Positions 24,017 to 31,988 of a stretch of DNA of 37,183 nt are shown here, one piece after another. Positions within the stretch are counted from its first letter, which is position 1. Every line of letters begins with the position of its first letter. Under the pieces are notes generated by a model that made no database searches, was not told where the DNA came from, and saw only the letters and a list, made by a program, of their open reading frames with translations. The stretch comes from an uncultured Methylococcaceae bacterium. GTDB taxonomy: Bacteria > Pseudomonadota > Gammaproteobacteria > Methylococcales > Methylomonadaceae. Location of the stretch: NCBI GenBank assembly GCA_903905335.1, contig CAIVGC010000247.1, positions 1-37,183 of the forward strand, given 5' to 3'. Position numbers and translations under genes: made by a program.

Positions 24017-24619
24017 ATGAGCGTTTTAGTCGGTAAACAAGCACCTGATTTTACAGTTCCTGCAGTTCTTGGCGATGGTCAAATAGTCGATTCATTCAGT
24101 TTTTCGAAAGCGACTGACGGTAAATATGCCGTTGTTTTTTTCTACCCATTAGATTTTACTTTCGTTTGTCCTAGTGAATTGATTGCTTTAGATCATCGTG
24201 TAGATGATTTTAAAAGTCGTGGAGTTGAGGTAATTGCTGTTTCTATAGATTCACATTTTACACACAATGCATGGCGTAACACACCTGTTAATCAAGGCGG
24301 CATAGGCCCAGTTCGTTACACTATGGCTGCGGATTTAACACATGCTATCGTTAAAGATTATGATGTTGAGGCTGATGGTGGTGTTGCTTATCGTGGTACT
24401 TTCTTAATTGATCGCAGTGGCGTTGTGCGTCATCAAGTAGTTAATGATTTGCCATTAGGTCGTAATATGGATGAATTGCTTCGTGTGATTGATGCTTTAC
24501 AATTCCACGAAGAGCATGGTGAAGTGTGTCCTGCAGGTTGGACTAAAGGTGACGCGGGTATGAATGCAAGTCCTGCCGGAGTTGCTGAATATCTGAACAA
24601 GAATGCCGATAAGTTGTAA
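24017..24619 (+). CDS. Typical 2-Cys peroxiredoxin (AhpC/Prx1 type)
   Basis: This 200-aa thiol peroxidase reduces H2O2, organic peroxides or peroxynitrite. The peroxidatic cysteine is in FFYPLDFTFVCPSEL near residue 51, with the P-x-x-x-T/S-x-x-C pattern. The resolving cysteine is in GEVCPAGWTKGD near 172. A GGIG loop is present, but the C-terminal tail AEYLNKNADKL lacks the YF helix of easily overoxidised types, so it may be robust. The track start at 23987 adds 10 residues. ATG at 24017 has TGGAGA seven bases upstream and is preferred. The 290-base upstream gap is AT-rich and carries two small stems (GTAGA/TCTAC and CCAC/GTGG) close to the gene; no known riboswitch is recognised. Confidence 0.93.
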   Translation: MSVLVGKQAPDFTVPAVLGDGQIVDSFSFSKATDGKYAVVFFYPLDFTFVCPSELIALDHRVDDFKSRGVEVIAVSIDSHFTHNAWRNTPVNQGGIGPVRYTMAADLTHAIVKDYDVEADGGVAYRGTFLIDRSGVVRHQVVNDLPLGRNMDELLRVIDALQFHEEHGEVCPAGWTKGDAGMNASPAGVAEYLNKNADKL

Positions 24620-24630
24620 TTAAAAATAGG

Positions 24631-24677
24631 CTTAAGGTTCGTTGTTGTTATTAACTAACTGAACCTTAAGTTTTTTA
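24631..24677 (+). terminator. Bidirectional terminator between peroxiredoxin and small membrane protein
   Basis: CTTAAGGTTC and GAACCTTAAG form a perfect 10-bp stem followed by TTTTTT. It lies 11 bases after the peroxiredoxin stop. The opposite gene ends at 24685, so it can serve both. Confidence 0.85.
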
Positions 24678-24684
24678 ATTAAGA

Positions 24685-24963
24685 TTAGGCTGCCTTATCC
24701 GCAAGCAGTTTTTTCCTAATAAAAAAAGCGGCCGCAATGGCGCAAAGTGCAGGGATTTGTATCAATAAGAAAGTCATGGTTGCGCTTTTTGCAACAATCC
24801 CTACCAAAGCCGTAACGACTGTTAATTTAATAGCCCACCAAGTTATCCAATAGCCTATTAATCCTATAACGGCCCATTTATAAGGCTGTTCGCCTTGACT
24901 CTTTGCCGTTAAAAAAAACCAAACCAATACTGCAATTCCGGCAAGTTTAGCTAAAAACAACAT
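24685..24963 (-). CDS. Small three-helix membrane protein
   Basis: This is a 92-aa hydrophobic protein with three predicted membrane helices: LAKLAGIAVLVWFFLTAK, WAVIGLIGYWITWWAIKLTV, and MTFLLIQIPALCAIAAAFFI, with a Lys-rich end. The family is not recognised. The track start at 24999 adds 12 residues with no site. ATG at 24963 follows GAGGAG by six bases and is clearly right. It converges with the peroxiredoxin gene and has its own promoter region shared with divergent asmA. Confidence 0.7.
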   Translation of the reverse strand: MLFLAKLAGIAVLVWFFLTAKSQGEQPYKWAVIGLIGYWITWWAIKLTVVTALVGIVAKSATMTFLLIQIPALCAIAAAFFIRKKLLADKAA

Positions 24964-25093
24964 GTTCAACTCCTCGTTTATTGTTATGTAGTTATACAAT
25001 AGTCATGATTTTGGCTAGCACATACTAGCTTCAGGTCAGCATGATATTCCATAATAGCCAATCATTACACTTTATTTAGAGCAGGAAAGCAGT

Positions 25094-27232
25094 GTGCTAA
25101 AACCCGTTAAAATTATTCTGTTTGTCTTTGCCGCCTTGCTACTCTTAATAGTACTTGCTGTCTTTACTGCTTATTTTTTCATTGATCCTAATAGTTACAA
25201 ACCTGAAATTTCGGTTTTAGTTAAAGAAAAAACGGGTAGAGATTTAGTGTTGACCGGTGACTTAAAGCTTTCGGTGTTTCCATGGTTAGGCATTTCAACA
25301 GGCCCCATGTCCTTAAGTAATAAGATCGGCTTTCAAGATCAAATGTTTGCTACATTAGAAGATGGCGATATTAAACTTAATTTATTGCCGTTATTAAGCA
25401 AAAGAATTGATGTGAGTCGAGTTGATATAAAAGGGCTGGTATTGAATCTTGAAAAGAATGCACAAGGTGAAATTAATTGGGATAATTTAACGGCGATTAA
25501 TATAACAGAGCAAGCAGCGCCAGCTATTATTGCTAACAATAATCAACCGGACCTTAATAGTTTAGCTATTTTGGCTGTTGGCGGTATTGCAATAGAGAAT
25601 GCACAGATAAACTGGCGTGATCAGCAGGCAAATAAACAGCTATACGTTAAAGACATTAATTTAAAGGCCGATAGTTTTGCTTTTAATAAACCCGTTGTGC
25701 TGGAGCTAACAGGGCTGCTTATCAAACCTGATAGTGCTTATAAAGCGGCTATAAAATTCAACACTCAGCTTATCGTAACCGAAAAGCTAGAGTCTTTCAT
25801 ATTCAATAATAATGACTTTCAAGCAGCGCTAACGACAGAAAATCCTGCAGATAAGCCTTTTGCGGTCACACTTGCTGCGCCTAATGTTGCTCTAGATAAA
25901 CCGGCGCAATCCCTAAAAGTTTCTGGATTAAAGCTAGTCGCCGACGATATAGTTGTTAGTGCTGATTTGTCAGCAACTACTCTTGATGATCATTATGCGC
26001 TTAAAGGGTCGGTGATCTTGTCGACTTTTAACCCTAGAGAGCTTATGTCTAAGTTCGGTATTAAGGTTTTCGACTTAGCTGATAAACAAGCCTTAACCCA
26101 GACATCACTGCATTTTAATGTGTCTGCTACGGATAATAGCCTTGATTTACAAGACCTAAACTTAAGCATCGATAATGCTCAAATAAATGGCTCAGTAGGG
26201 CTACTGAATTTTGTTGAGCCTGCCATAGCTATTAATTTAACAGCGGATCATCTTGATGTTGATAGTTATCTGCCCTCAGCCACAAAACATGCGCTTAGTA
26301 AGTTATTCAGTCCATTAGTCGCTATGAGCTTGGCTACTTATAGCATTCCGACAAATTTGTTAAGTCGGTTAGCTATCGATGGTCAAATAAATGTGGCGAG
26401 TCTTAAGCTCAATGGCCTAGCATTAAATGACTATCAATTAGACTTAAATGCAAGTAAGGGTCTGATTAAAGCACGGCAATCCGCTAAGGGTTTTTATCAA
26501 GGTGCTTATAGCGGTAATTTGAGTGTTGATATACGTAATCCCCAAGCCCTACTAGCGCTGGAAGAAAAAATAACGCATGTTAATGTTGAGTCCTTGCTTA
26601 AAGACAGTAAAAGTAAATTTCAAATGACTGGCCTAGTGGATGCCTCCTTGCATTTAAAAAGCCAAGGGCAAACTCTCGATGAGTTAAAGTCGGCGGTGAC
26701 TGGCGACATACATTTTTCATTTAAAGACACTGAAATCAAAGGCTTTAATTTACAAGCGATGCTGGATCGCGTTCATGTTAGTAGTGATGCGATAGACCCA
26801 GCTCAGGCGAATCATGATTTAACTCGGTTTTCTAGTCTTTCAGGCAATTCCGTACTGGCCAACGGCATTATTAATAGTCAAGAATTAGTCGCAACGACAG
26901 CTAAGCTACATATTAAAGGCAAGGGCAGTTTCGATCTTAATACAGAAAAACTGGATTATAAATTACAAGCTCAGCTTATCAAGGCAGCGGCCACTGCTAC
27001 TAGCCCGGAGCAGCTTTATGATGCGCCCATATCAATGGCCGTCACTGGTAGCTTAAGTCAGCCTAATTATACGCTAGATGTTTCTGCGTTATTAACAGAA
27101 AAAAATAAAGCCAAAATAGCGGACTTTGTTGAAAAGAATAAAGACAAAATAGACAGTATCGTTAATAAGATTGATCAAAAAATTGGACCGGGAGTTGGTA
27201 ATTTATTAAAAGGTCTTTTTGGTAAGCACTGA
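25094..27232 (+). CDS. AsmA family envelope protein
   Basis: This 712-aa protein has one N-terminal membrane anchor (residues about 7-30, IILFVFAALLLLIVLAVFTA) and a long periplasmic part. The AsmA N-terminal signature YFIDPNSYKPEISVLVKEKT is followed by LVLTGDLKLSVFPWLGIS, and a C-terminal AsmA-2 domain (about 480-650, GDIHFSFKDTEIKGFNLQAM) is present. AsmA-like proteins are now viewed as bridge-type lipid transporters between inner and outer membranes. The start is GTG with GCAGGAA upstream. mutY begins eight bases after its stop, so asmA-mutY-yggX is one transcription unit. Confidence 0.9.
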   Translation: MLKPVKIILFVFAALLLLIVLAVFTAYFFIDPNSYKPEISVLVKEKTGRDLVLTGDLKLSVFPWLGISTGPMSLSNKIGFQDQMFATLEDGDIKLNLLPLLSKRIDVSRVDIKGLVLNLEKNAQGEINWDNLTAINITEQAAPAIIANNNQPDLNSLAILAVGGIAIENAQINWRDQQANKQLYVKDINLKADSFAFNKPVVLELTGLLIKPDSAYKAAIKFNTQLIVTEKLESFIFNNNDFQAALTTENPADKPFAVTLAAPNVALDKPAQSLKVSGLKLVADDIVVSADLSATTLDDHYALKGSVILSTFNPRELMSKFGIKVFDLADKQALTQTSLHFNVSATDNSLDLQDLNLSIDNAQINGSVGLLNFVEPAIAINLTADHLDVDSYLPSATKHALSKLFSPLVAMSLATYSIPTNLLSRLAIDGQINVASLKLNGLALNDYQLDLNASKGLIKARQSAKGFYQGAYSGNLSVDIRNPQALLALEEKITHVNVESLLKDSKSKFQMTGLVDASLHLKSQGQTLDELKSAVTGDIHFSFKDTEIKGFNLQAMLDRVHVSSDAIDPAQANHDLTRFSSLSGNSVLANGIINSQELVATTAKLHIKGKGSFDLNTEKLDYKLQAQLIKAAATATSPEQLYDAPISMAVTGSLSQPNYTLDVSALLTEKNKAKIADFVEKNKDKIDSIVNKIDQKIGPGVGNLLKGLFGKH

Positions 27233-27240
27233 TTATCATT

Positions 27241-28305
27241 ATGAGTCCTTTATTATTCCAACAGCAGGTTCTTGCTTGGTTCGATGTGCATGGACGTAAA
27301 GATTTACCTTGGCAGCAGGCTATCACACCTTATAGTGTTTGGTTGTCAGAAATCATGTTGCAACAAACGCAAGTCATCACCGTCATTCCTTACTTTAATT
27401 CTTTTATAGAGCAATTTCCGACCATCGAACATTTGGCAAAAGCACCGCTAGATCAGGTCTTGCAGCAATGGTCAGGTTTAGGCTATTACGCAAGAGGACG
27501 TAATTTACATAAAGCTGCGCAATTAATTGTAGGACAGGGTTATTTTCCTGAAACTTTGGATGAGTTGGTGGCTTTGCCTGGTATAGGTATATCGACCGCA
27601 GGAGCTATTCTTAGCATAGCTTTTAAGAAAAGCGAGCCTATCCTTGATGGCAATGTAAAAAGAGTACTGGCGCGCTTTAAGGCCATTAATGGCTGGCCTG
27701 GCAATAGTCAGGTTAATAAAGCTTTATGGGAGATCAGTGCGCAGCTAACACCGATAGCGCGTGTTGCTGATTATACGCAAGCGATGATGGATTTAGGTGC
27801 AACTATCTGTACCCGCAGTAAACCAGCGTGCGATCAATGTCCTCTTGAAAGTCATTGCTTAGCAAAGCAGCAGGGCATGGTTTCTTTATTGCCTACACCT
27901 AAGCCTAGAAAAGTATTGTCAGTTAAAACCTTAATTTTGTTAATGCTCAGTAATCATCTTAATCAAGTGTATTTGGAAAAAAGACCACCTACCGGAATCT
28001 GGGGTGGCTTATGGAGTCTGCCAGAGTTTGATGATATTGATGCGGCGCATGATTGGTGCTTAGCCAAACAGATAAGCGCTTATGATACTCAGATGTTAGC
28101 TGTTCAGCGCCATACCTTCTCCCATTATCATTTAGATTACAAAACATTGTTGATGCAAACAGATAACCCCATAAATTTTGTGATGGAAGCAAATCAAGCG
28201 CTCTGGTATAACCCTAAGCAGAAAGACGCGTTGGGTTTGCCAGCGCCAATTAAATTACTATTGCAGCAACATATTGGAGATAACAACAATGGCAAAATTA
28301 GTTAA
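27241..28305 (+). CDS. mutY: A/G-specific adenine DNA glycosylase MutY
   Basis: This 354-aa base-excision repair enzyme removes adenine opposite 8-oxoguanine. It has the helix-hairpin-helix ALPGIGISTAGAI at about 116-128, catalytic Asp in ILDGNVKRVLARF near 139, and SEIMLQQTQV and YYARGRNLHKAA near the front. The [4Fe-4S] cluster pattern C-x6-C-x2-C-x5-C is in CTRSKPACDQCPLESHC. The C-terminal NUDIX-like domain contains the RPPTGIWGGLWSLPEFD recognition loop. Length is typical. It overlaps yggX by 17 bases. Confidence 0.96.
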   Translation: MSPLLFQQQVLAWFDVHGRKDLPWQQAITPYSVWLSEIMLQQTQVITVIPYFNSFIEQFPTIEHLAKAPLDQVLQQWSGLGYYARGRNLHKAAQLIVGQGYFPETLDELVALPGIGISTAGAILSIAFKKSEPILDGNVKRVLARFKAINGWPGNSQVNKALWEISAQLTPIARVADYTQAMMDLGATICTRSKPACDQCPLESHCLAKQQGMVSLLPTPKPRKVLSVKTLILLMLSNHLNQVYLEKRPPTGIWGGLWSLPEFDDIDAAHDWCLAKQISAYDTQMLAVQRHTFSHYHLDYKTLLMQTDNPINFVMEANQALWYNPKQKDALGLPAPIKLLLQQHIGDNNNGKIS

Positions 28306-28561
28306 CTGCGTAAAGTTAGGTATAGAAGCAGAAGGTCTTGATGAAGTACCTTTTCCTGGGGCTAAAGGCCTAGAAATTTTTGAAAATGTTTCAAAGCAAG
28401 CTTGGAAAGAGTGGTTGGGTAAGCAAACTATGCTAATAAATGAAAATAAATTGGCTAGTTTTGATCCCAAGGCTAGAGAGTTTCTGGCCAATGAGCGTAC
28501 CAAGTTTTTATTTGAAGGCAATAATCAAATGCCAGAGGGTTACGTGCCGCCTAAGGCCTAG
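28289..28561 (+). CDS. yggX: Fe(2+)-trafficking / oxidative protection protein YggX
   Basis: This 90-aa soluble protein shows the whole family pattern: a conserved cysteine at the start (LVNCVKLGIEAEGLDEVPFP), KGLEIFENVSKQAWKEWL, KQTMLINENKL, and FLFEGN near the C-terminus. In enterobacteria YggX protects iron-sulfur proteins, including MutY, from oxidation. The tail of MutY overlapping its start is the same gene pair as in E. coli. ATG at 28289 with TTGGAGAT upstream is better than the track start at 28274. A weak GGCTAT / ATAGCC hairpin follows. The 200 bases to 28762 hold only read-through tail of the flgO remnant. Confidence 0.95.
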   Translation: MAKLVNCVKLGIEAEGLDEVPFPGAKGLEIFENVSKQAWKEWLGKQTMLINENKLASFDPKAREFLANERTKFLFEGNNQMPEGYVPPKA

Positions 28562-28762
28562 GTATCAAATAGTTGGCTATGCTTTATTTTATAGCCTGAA
28601 ATCTCGCAGCAGCGAACATTTGAACATTGATATATCTAAAAGCGGTCTTTTGTCATATCCTGCAGGCTTTATGTAATATCTCATAATGATATTGCATCGT
28701 GTCATCAGGATTTTATCATAAAGCTTTTTATCGATGACAGGATGTGTAACCAGAAACCATAT

Positions 28763-29507
28763 TTCCAGCATCTTTTTAATATTCTCATCAAGAGCGATAG
28801 TAAAGTTATAAGTGGCAAGCACAGCGTTAGTGGAAATATCTACGATTTTCGAGTTAACAAAGACAGTATCAGTACCCACGACAGCGGCATGAGCTTTATA
28901 AGCCCGACTTAATTCTTAGGCTTTTCTGGATAATAAAAATTTGCTACCTTTTTCAGTAACTGATGTTACGCAGCCATTCAGCGGTTTATAAAAAAACAAA
29001 TAATGAGATCGCTATCGAGACGATGTATTAATCGGGTTATCGCACCCGAAGGCGAGATACTTTCTTTTGCTCCGCCAAAAGAAAGTATCCAAAGAAAAGG
29101 CGGCTCGATTGCCGCTGCGTAACATCTGTCAGTAATATAAATATTCTCTCGAAGCAGTAACTCAACAACATGATAGTCACTATCAACTAATTGAGTTGAG
29201 AACTGTTGGCTTAGCATAAGTCCAAAACCATTGGTGGAAGTCATATCGTCTGAATCGACAAAGCTGGCGATGATCATAGGCGATTCTTTTCTAATCGCTC
29301 CATAGCTTTATTTATTAATGTTTGAGCCACTAAGGCACTGCTGTTGATATTTAGATTGCCATATTGAAAACCAGCCCCATAAGCTGCTAAAGGATTTACC
29401 TAGGCTTTATGAAAGGTTCTTGGGGGATAGGGTACAGATTGATCAAAAATTGCACATCCTGATTGTGTCATTGCAAGGCTTAGTAAAAAGATAAGTAGAT
29501 GTTTTAT
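28763..29507 (-). pseudogene. Decayed FlgO-family lipoprotein gene
   Basis: Pieces of one gene lie in order on the minus strand. First is a lipoprotein signal (HLLIFLLSLAMTQSGC) whose start codon appears changed from ATG to ATA behind GGGAGAG. Then comes an in-frame TAG. Next is AAYGAGFQYGNLNINSSALV, then a frameshift. Then the FlgO core MIIASFVDSDDMTSTNGFG and QLVDSDYHVVELLLRENIYI. A 169-bp insertion follows, then FLLSRKA, an in-frame TAA, ELSRAYKAHAAVVGT, and DTVFVNSKIVDI to LDENIKKML. FlgO is an outer-membrane lipoprotein linked to flagella in Vibrio; related lipoproteins occur widely without flagella. At least four lesions make it non-functional. The two track ORFs (28589 and 28978) are its fragments; the track tail below 28763 is unrelated read-through. 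Confidence 0.8.
28960..29128. mobile_element. 169-bp MITE inserted in the flgO-like pseudogene
   Basis: The ends are 15-bp inverted repeats with one mismatch (CTGATGTTACGCAGC at the left, CAGATGTTACGCAGC as the complement of the right end). They are bracketed by a 7-base direct repeat TCAGTAA (28953-28959 and 29129-29135), a target duplication. Removing the element and one TCAGTAA joins the FlgO reading frame without a shift (IYI-TE-KGSKFLLSR). The interior has a perfect 14-bp stem GATACTTTCTTTTG / CAAAAGAAAGTATC and no transposase, so it must be moved in trans. Confidence 0.85.
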
Positions 29508-29720
29508 GATTACTCTCCCAAAATTTTCATAGATCTGTCTCTTCCTATAGTTAAGCTAGGTGAGAGTTGATATGACAACGCAGAAGTAGTTTGCTGATAT
29601 CTTGTAGGTTAACTGATAATTATCTTGATGATCAATTTTAGACTCTTGTAAGTTTTTGAATGATTTATGATTTTATTAAAGAGCTTTCCTACCAAAACTT
29701 GTTCTGAGTATTCTAATAAA

Positions 29721-31436
29721 TCATCGTTGAGAATGCTTTGAAAGTAAGCTCTCGGTTGGGCGATGCCAGAAAGGTATTGTCAGAATTAGTATGTAAAATA
29801 ACCAACATAATAATTGCTGGTTTTCTAAGCTATAGCTCATCGCTATCGGTATGCCTTGTAGAAGATCAGGGTGGGTTTGTTTAAAATCGTAGCCACTCAT
29901 GAAAATGTAGCATTCGCCAATCACAACCGCTGGTATTCCATAAGTCAACAGGTAAGAAAAATAGTGCTCCCAGTTGCTCTGGAGATTGCAGTCGGTAATT
30001 TTAGGTAATGAGATGGCTTTCCAATTAAGGGTTTTCTGTTCTAAAGCTGAGTAAAGTATAAAGCTTAGAATTCCTAAGACAGGTATCGCGAATTGTTCGC
30101 TCTCGAAACTCAGATAGCGGGCATTTAAGGCTAGGTGGTAAGTTTTAAACAGCGCTAAACCAGCAAATAATAAATAGCTAATACGTAAAATTTTGGCTAA
30201 GATTTCAGCAGTTGGCCTGTTATTAAAAAGATCGCTATAACGTTGCAGTAACAAGCTCGACAATAGCACATTGCTAGACACTATAAGCACGCAATACATC
30301 TGTTGCCATAAATTGTAACTGGTATGCCAAAGCAGGTCAGTCATCGTTATTAAACAAATACTGAAGAGTTGCGCCAAGGTCAAAAAAGCCAGAATTTTTG
30401 TGAGCGACATTGTTTTTAGCGACTTAAAGAAAATGATTGCCGCAATTAACAAAATCATCACGGACCAAAGCAGTTCCAGATGCCAGTTAGGATTTTCAAA
30501 AACTGGACCTGTGAGCGGAAACACCGGCTCTCGGTCGATGTTCAGCAAGCCCCAATTAGCTCCTACTACGCCTTCATTATTACTTTTCCATGGCTGATTA
30601 AAGGCTTCGACAATGTTGTAATCGAAGCCGTGGCGATTAGCGGCCTGGATCAAATTGCGTATAAAGCGGGTTTCATTGACAACACTGGGAACAGCAGATC
30701 CACGTTGCCGACCGACAGCAGGCCATCCTGACTCGCCAATCAAAATAGGTTTGTTGACACCCATGCTGTGTGCTTTGTCCTCAATTTGTTTGACGATTTT
30801 TTCCACATGAGCGATGGCCTGTTCAATAGCCACTGGCTCATCCTCCCAATAGGGTAAAATATGTATGGTAATAAAATCGACCTCATTAAACAGTTGTGGG
30901 TATTGTATGTAGCTTGACCAGACATCTGCAAAAGTAACCGGTTGCACAATAGCTTGTTTAACTTGGCGGATATATCCGATCAGGGTGTCGATATCCATAT
31001 CCTTACGGAGTAACACCTCATTACCGACAATGACTCGTTTAACAACATCTTGATTTTGGTTTGCAGCTTGAATCAGTGCGGCAATTTCAAGTTTGTTTTC
31101 TTTGTGACCATCTCCTAGCCAGCCTCCCATGATCATATCTACGCCATGTTTTCGGGCAAATTCTGGCGTGGGTTGCATGCCTCCACCTACCGAATAGGTA
31201 CGAATGGTGTAGGTTTTATCTGCCACAGTTCCCAAATCCGCATCCACATGTTCCGGCAAAGGAAATTTGCCTACGTTAGGGCTAAATCCATCATGATAGG
31301 GCGCGAAAGATAGGCTTCGTAATTTTCCCGAAGGAACATCAGGGCCTGCGTCTTGGGCTTGGTTTTGATACCAAGTGAAGACAATGTTAATTAACACAAT
31401 AAGTATCAGGCAACTAAAAGTTTTTATAGACTGCAT
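29721..31436 (-). CDS. Membrane-bound GH17 beta-glucan hydrolase/transglycosylase
   Basis: This is a 571-aa protein with an N-terminal membrane anchor (residues about 5-22), a periplasmic glycoside hydrolase family 17 domain (about 35-315), and a C-terminal block of roughly eight membrane helices. The acid/base Glu is in IVGNEVLLR and the nucleophile Glu in ILIGESGWPAVGR. LSFAPYHDGFSP and YNIVEAFNQPWK are also typical. Relatives such as NdvC-like proteins branch or remodel periplasmic beta-1,3/1,6-glucans. No glycosyltransferase partner is next to it. It is followed by 213 bases without a clear gene (29508-29720) and then the flgO remnant. The product of the enzyme is not predictable here. 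Confidence 0.85.
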   Translation of the reverse strand: MQSIKTFSCLILIVLINIVFTWYQNQAQDAGPDVPSGKLRSLSFAPYHDGFSPNVGKFPLPEHVDADLGTVADKTYTIRTYSVGGGMQPTPEFARKHGVDMIMGGWLGDGHKENKLEIAALIQAANQNQDVVKRVIVGNEVLLRKDMDIDTLIGYIRQVKQAIVQPVTFADVWSSYIQYPQLFNEVDFITIHILPYWEDEPVAIEQAIAHVEKIVKQIEDKAHSMGVNKPILIGESGWPAVGRQRGSAVPSVVNETRFIRNLIQAANRHGFDYNIVEAFNQPWKSNNEGVVGANWGLLNIDREPVFPLTGPVFENPNWHLELLWSVMILLIAAIIFFKSLKTMSLTKILAFLTLAQLFSICLITMTDLLWHTSYNLWQQMYCVLIVSSNVLLSSLLLQRYSDLFNNRPTAEILAKILRISYLLFAGLALFKTYHLALNARYLSFESEQFAIPVLGILSFILYSALEQKTLNWKAISLPKITDCNLQSNWEHYFSYLLTYGIPAVVIGECYIFMSGYDFKQTHPDLLQGIPIAMSYSLENQQLLCWLFYILILTIPFWHRPTESLLSKHSQR

Positions 31437-31988
31437 AAAGGGTAACGATAGAAAAACAGTAATTTGTAGGGCAAGTATAACAAGAGAGTATGTGTTTTGT
31501 TATGAATTGGATTTTGCTTGTTGATATGAAGCTAAGAATTTAGTTAACGTCTGTGATCAACTTGATAGGTGCGCTCCATACCTAAACTAGGCGGCTAAAT
31601 GGAAAGACTTAATTTCAAGCTTTGGAAATTACTCATTAGAAAAAAAACGATAAAATTTGTTCTATCTTCATGTTTTTATAATGTAATACTTAAGACGAAA
31701 ATCAGTGCAGATCAATGGGTGAAAACAGCGTCAAAGTTGATTATGTGAAATTATTTGCAGGTGATTTTTAGCGGCTCGAGTTCCACCAGTTGCTAAGCTC
31801 AATTAAGAGCTTAGGCCGTTTTTTTAGCTATGAGAATATGAGTATCTAATAAATAATGTCGAACTGTTGAGTGCTACTTTCGAACATTTTTCAATATATT
31901 GATTCGATTCAGTATGAATATTGTCTGGGTGGCCTTTTTGTTCAATAATTTTGGCTACACAATAGTCTGTATTGTTACTTTCAATCGA
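31437..31988. other. 552-base AT-rich gap, no gene seen
   Basis: Neither strand holds a convincing ORF. Notable items are a TATAAT at about 31677 on the plus strand, a plus-strand terminator-like hairpin at 31791-31825, and a short ACAATA / TATTGT repeat at about 31961-31976 just past the nirK stop. The flanking genes are both on the minus strand, so the plus-strand terminator has no obvious upstream gene. Confidence 0.5.
31791..31825 (+). terminator. Orphan plus-strand terminator (possible small RNA end)
   Basis: CTAAGCTC and GAGCTTAG form a perfect 8-bp stem with loop AATTAA, then GCCG and seven T. On the minus strand no T run follows, so it works only for plus-strand transcripts. It may mark the 3' end of a small RNA starting near 31690. 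Confidence 0.5.

Noticed and set aside
28589-28879. Track ORF of 96 aa taken as a separate gene
   Set aside because: Its first 39 residues are the C-terminal part of the FlgO-like protein and the rest is read-through. It begins at an internal GTG just past a stop codon in the decayed gene.
28978-29277. Track ORF of 99 aa taken as a separate gene
   Set aside because: It is the middle of the FlgO-like gene running into the inserted MITE, where it reads repeat sequence to a stop.
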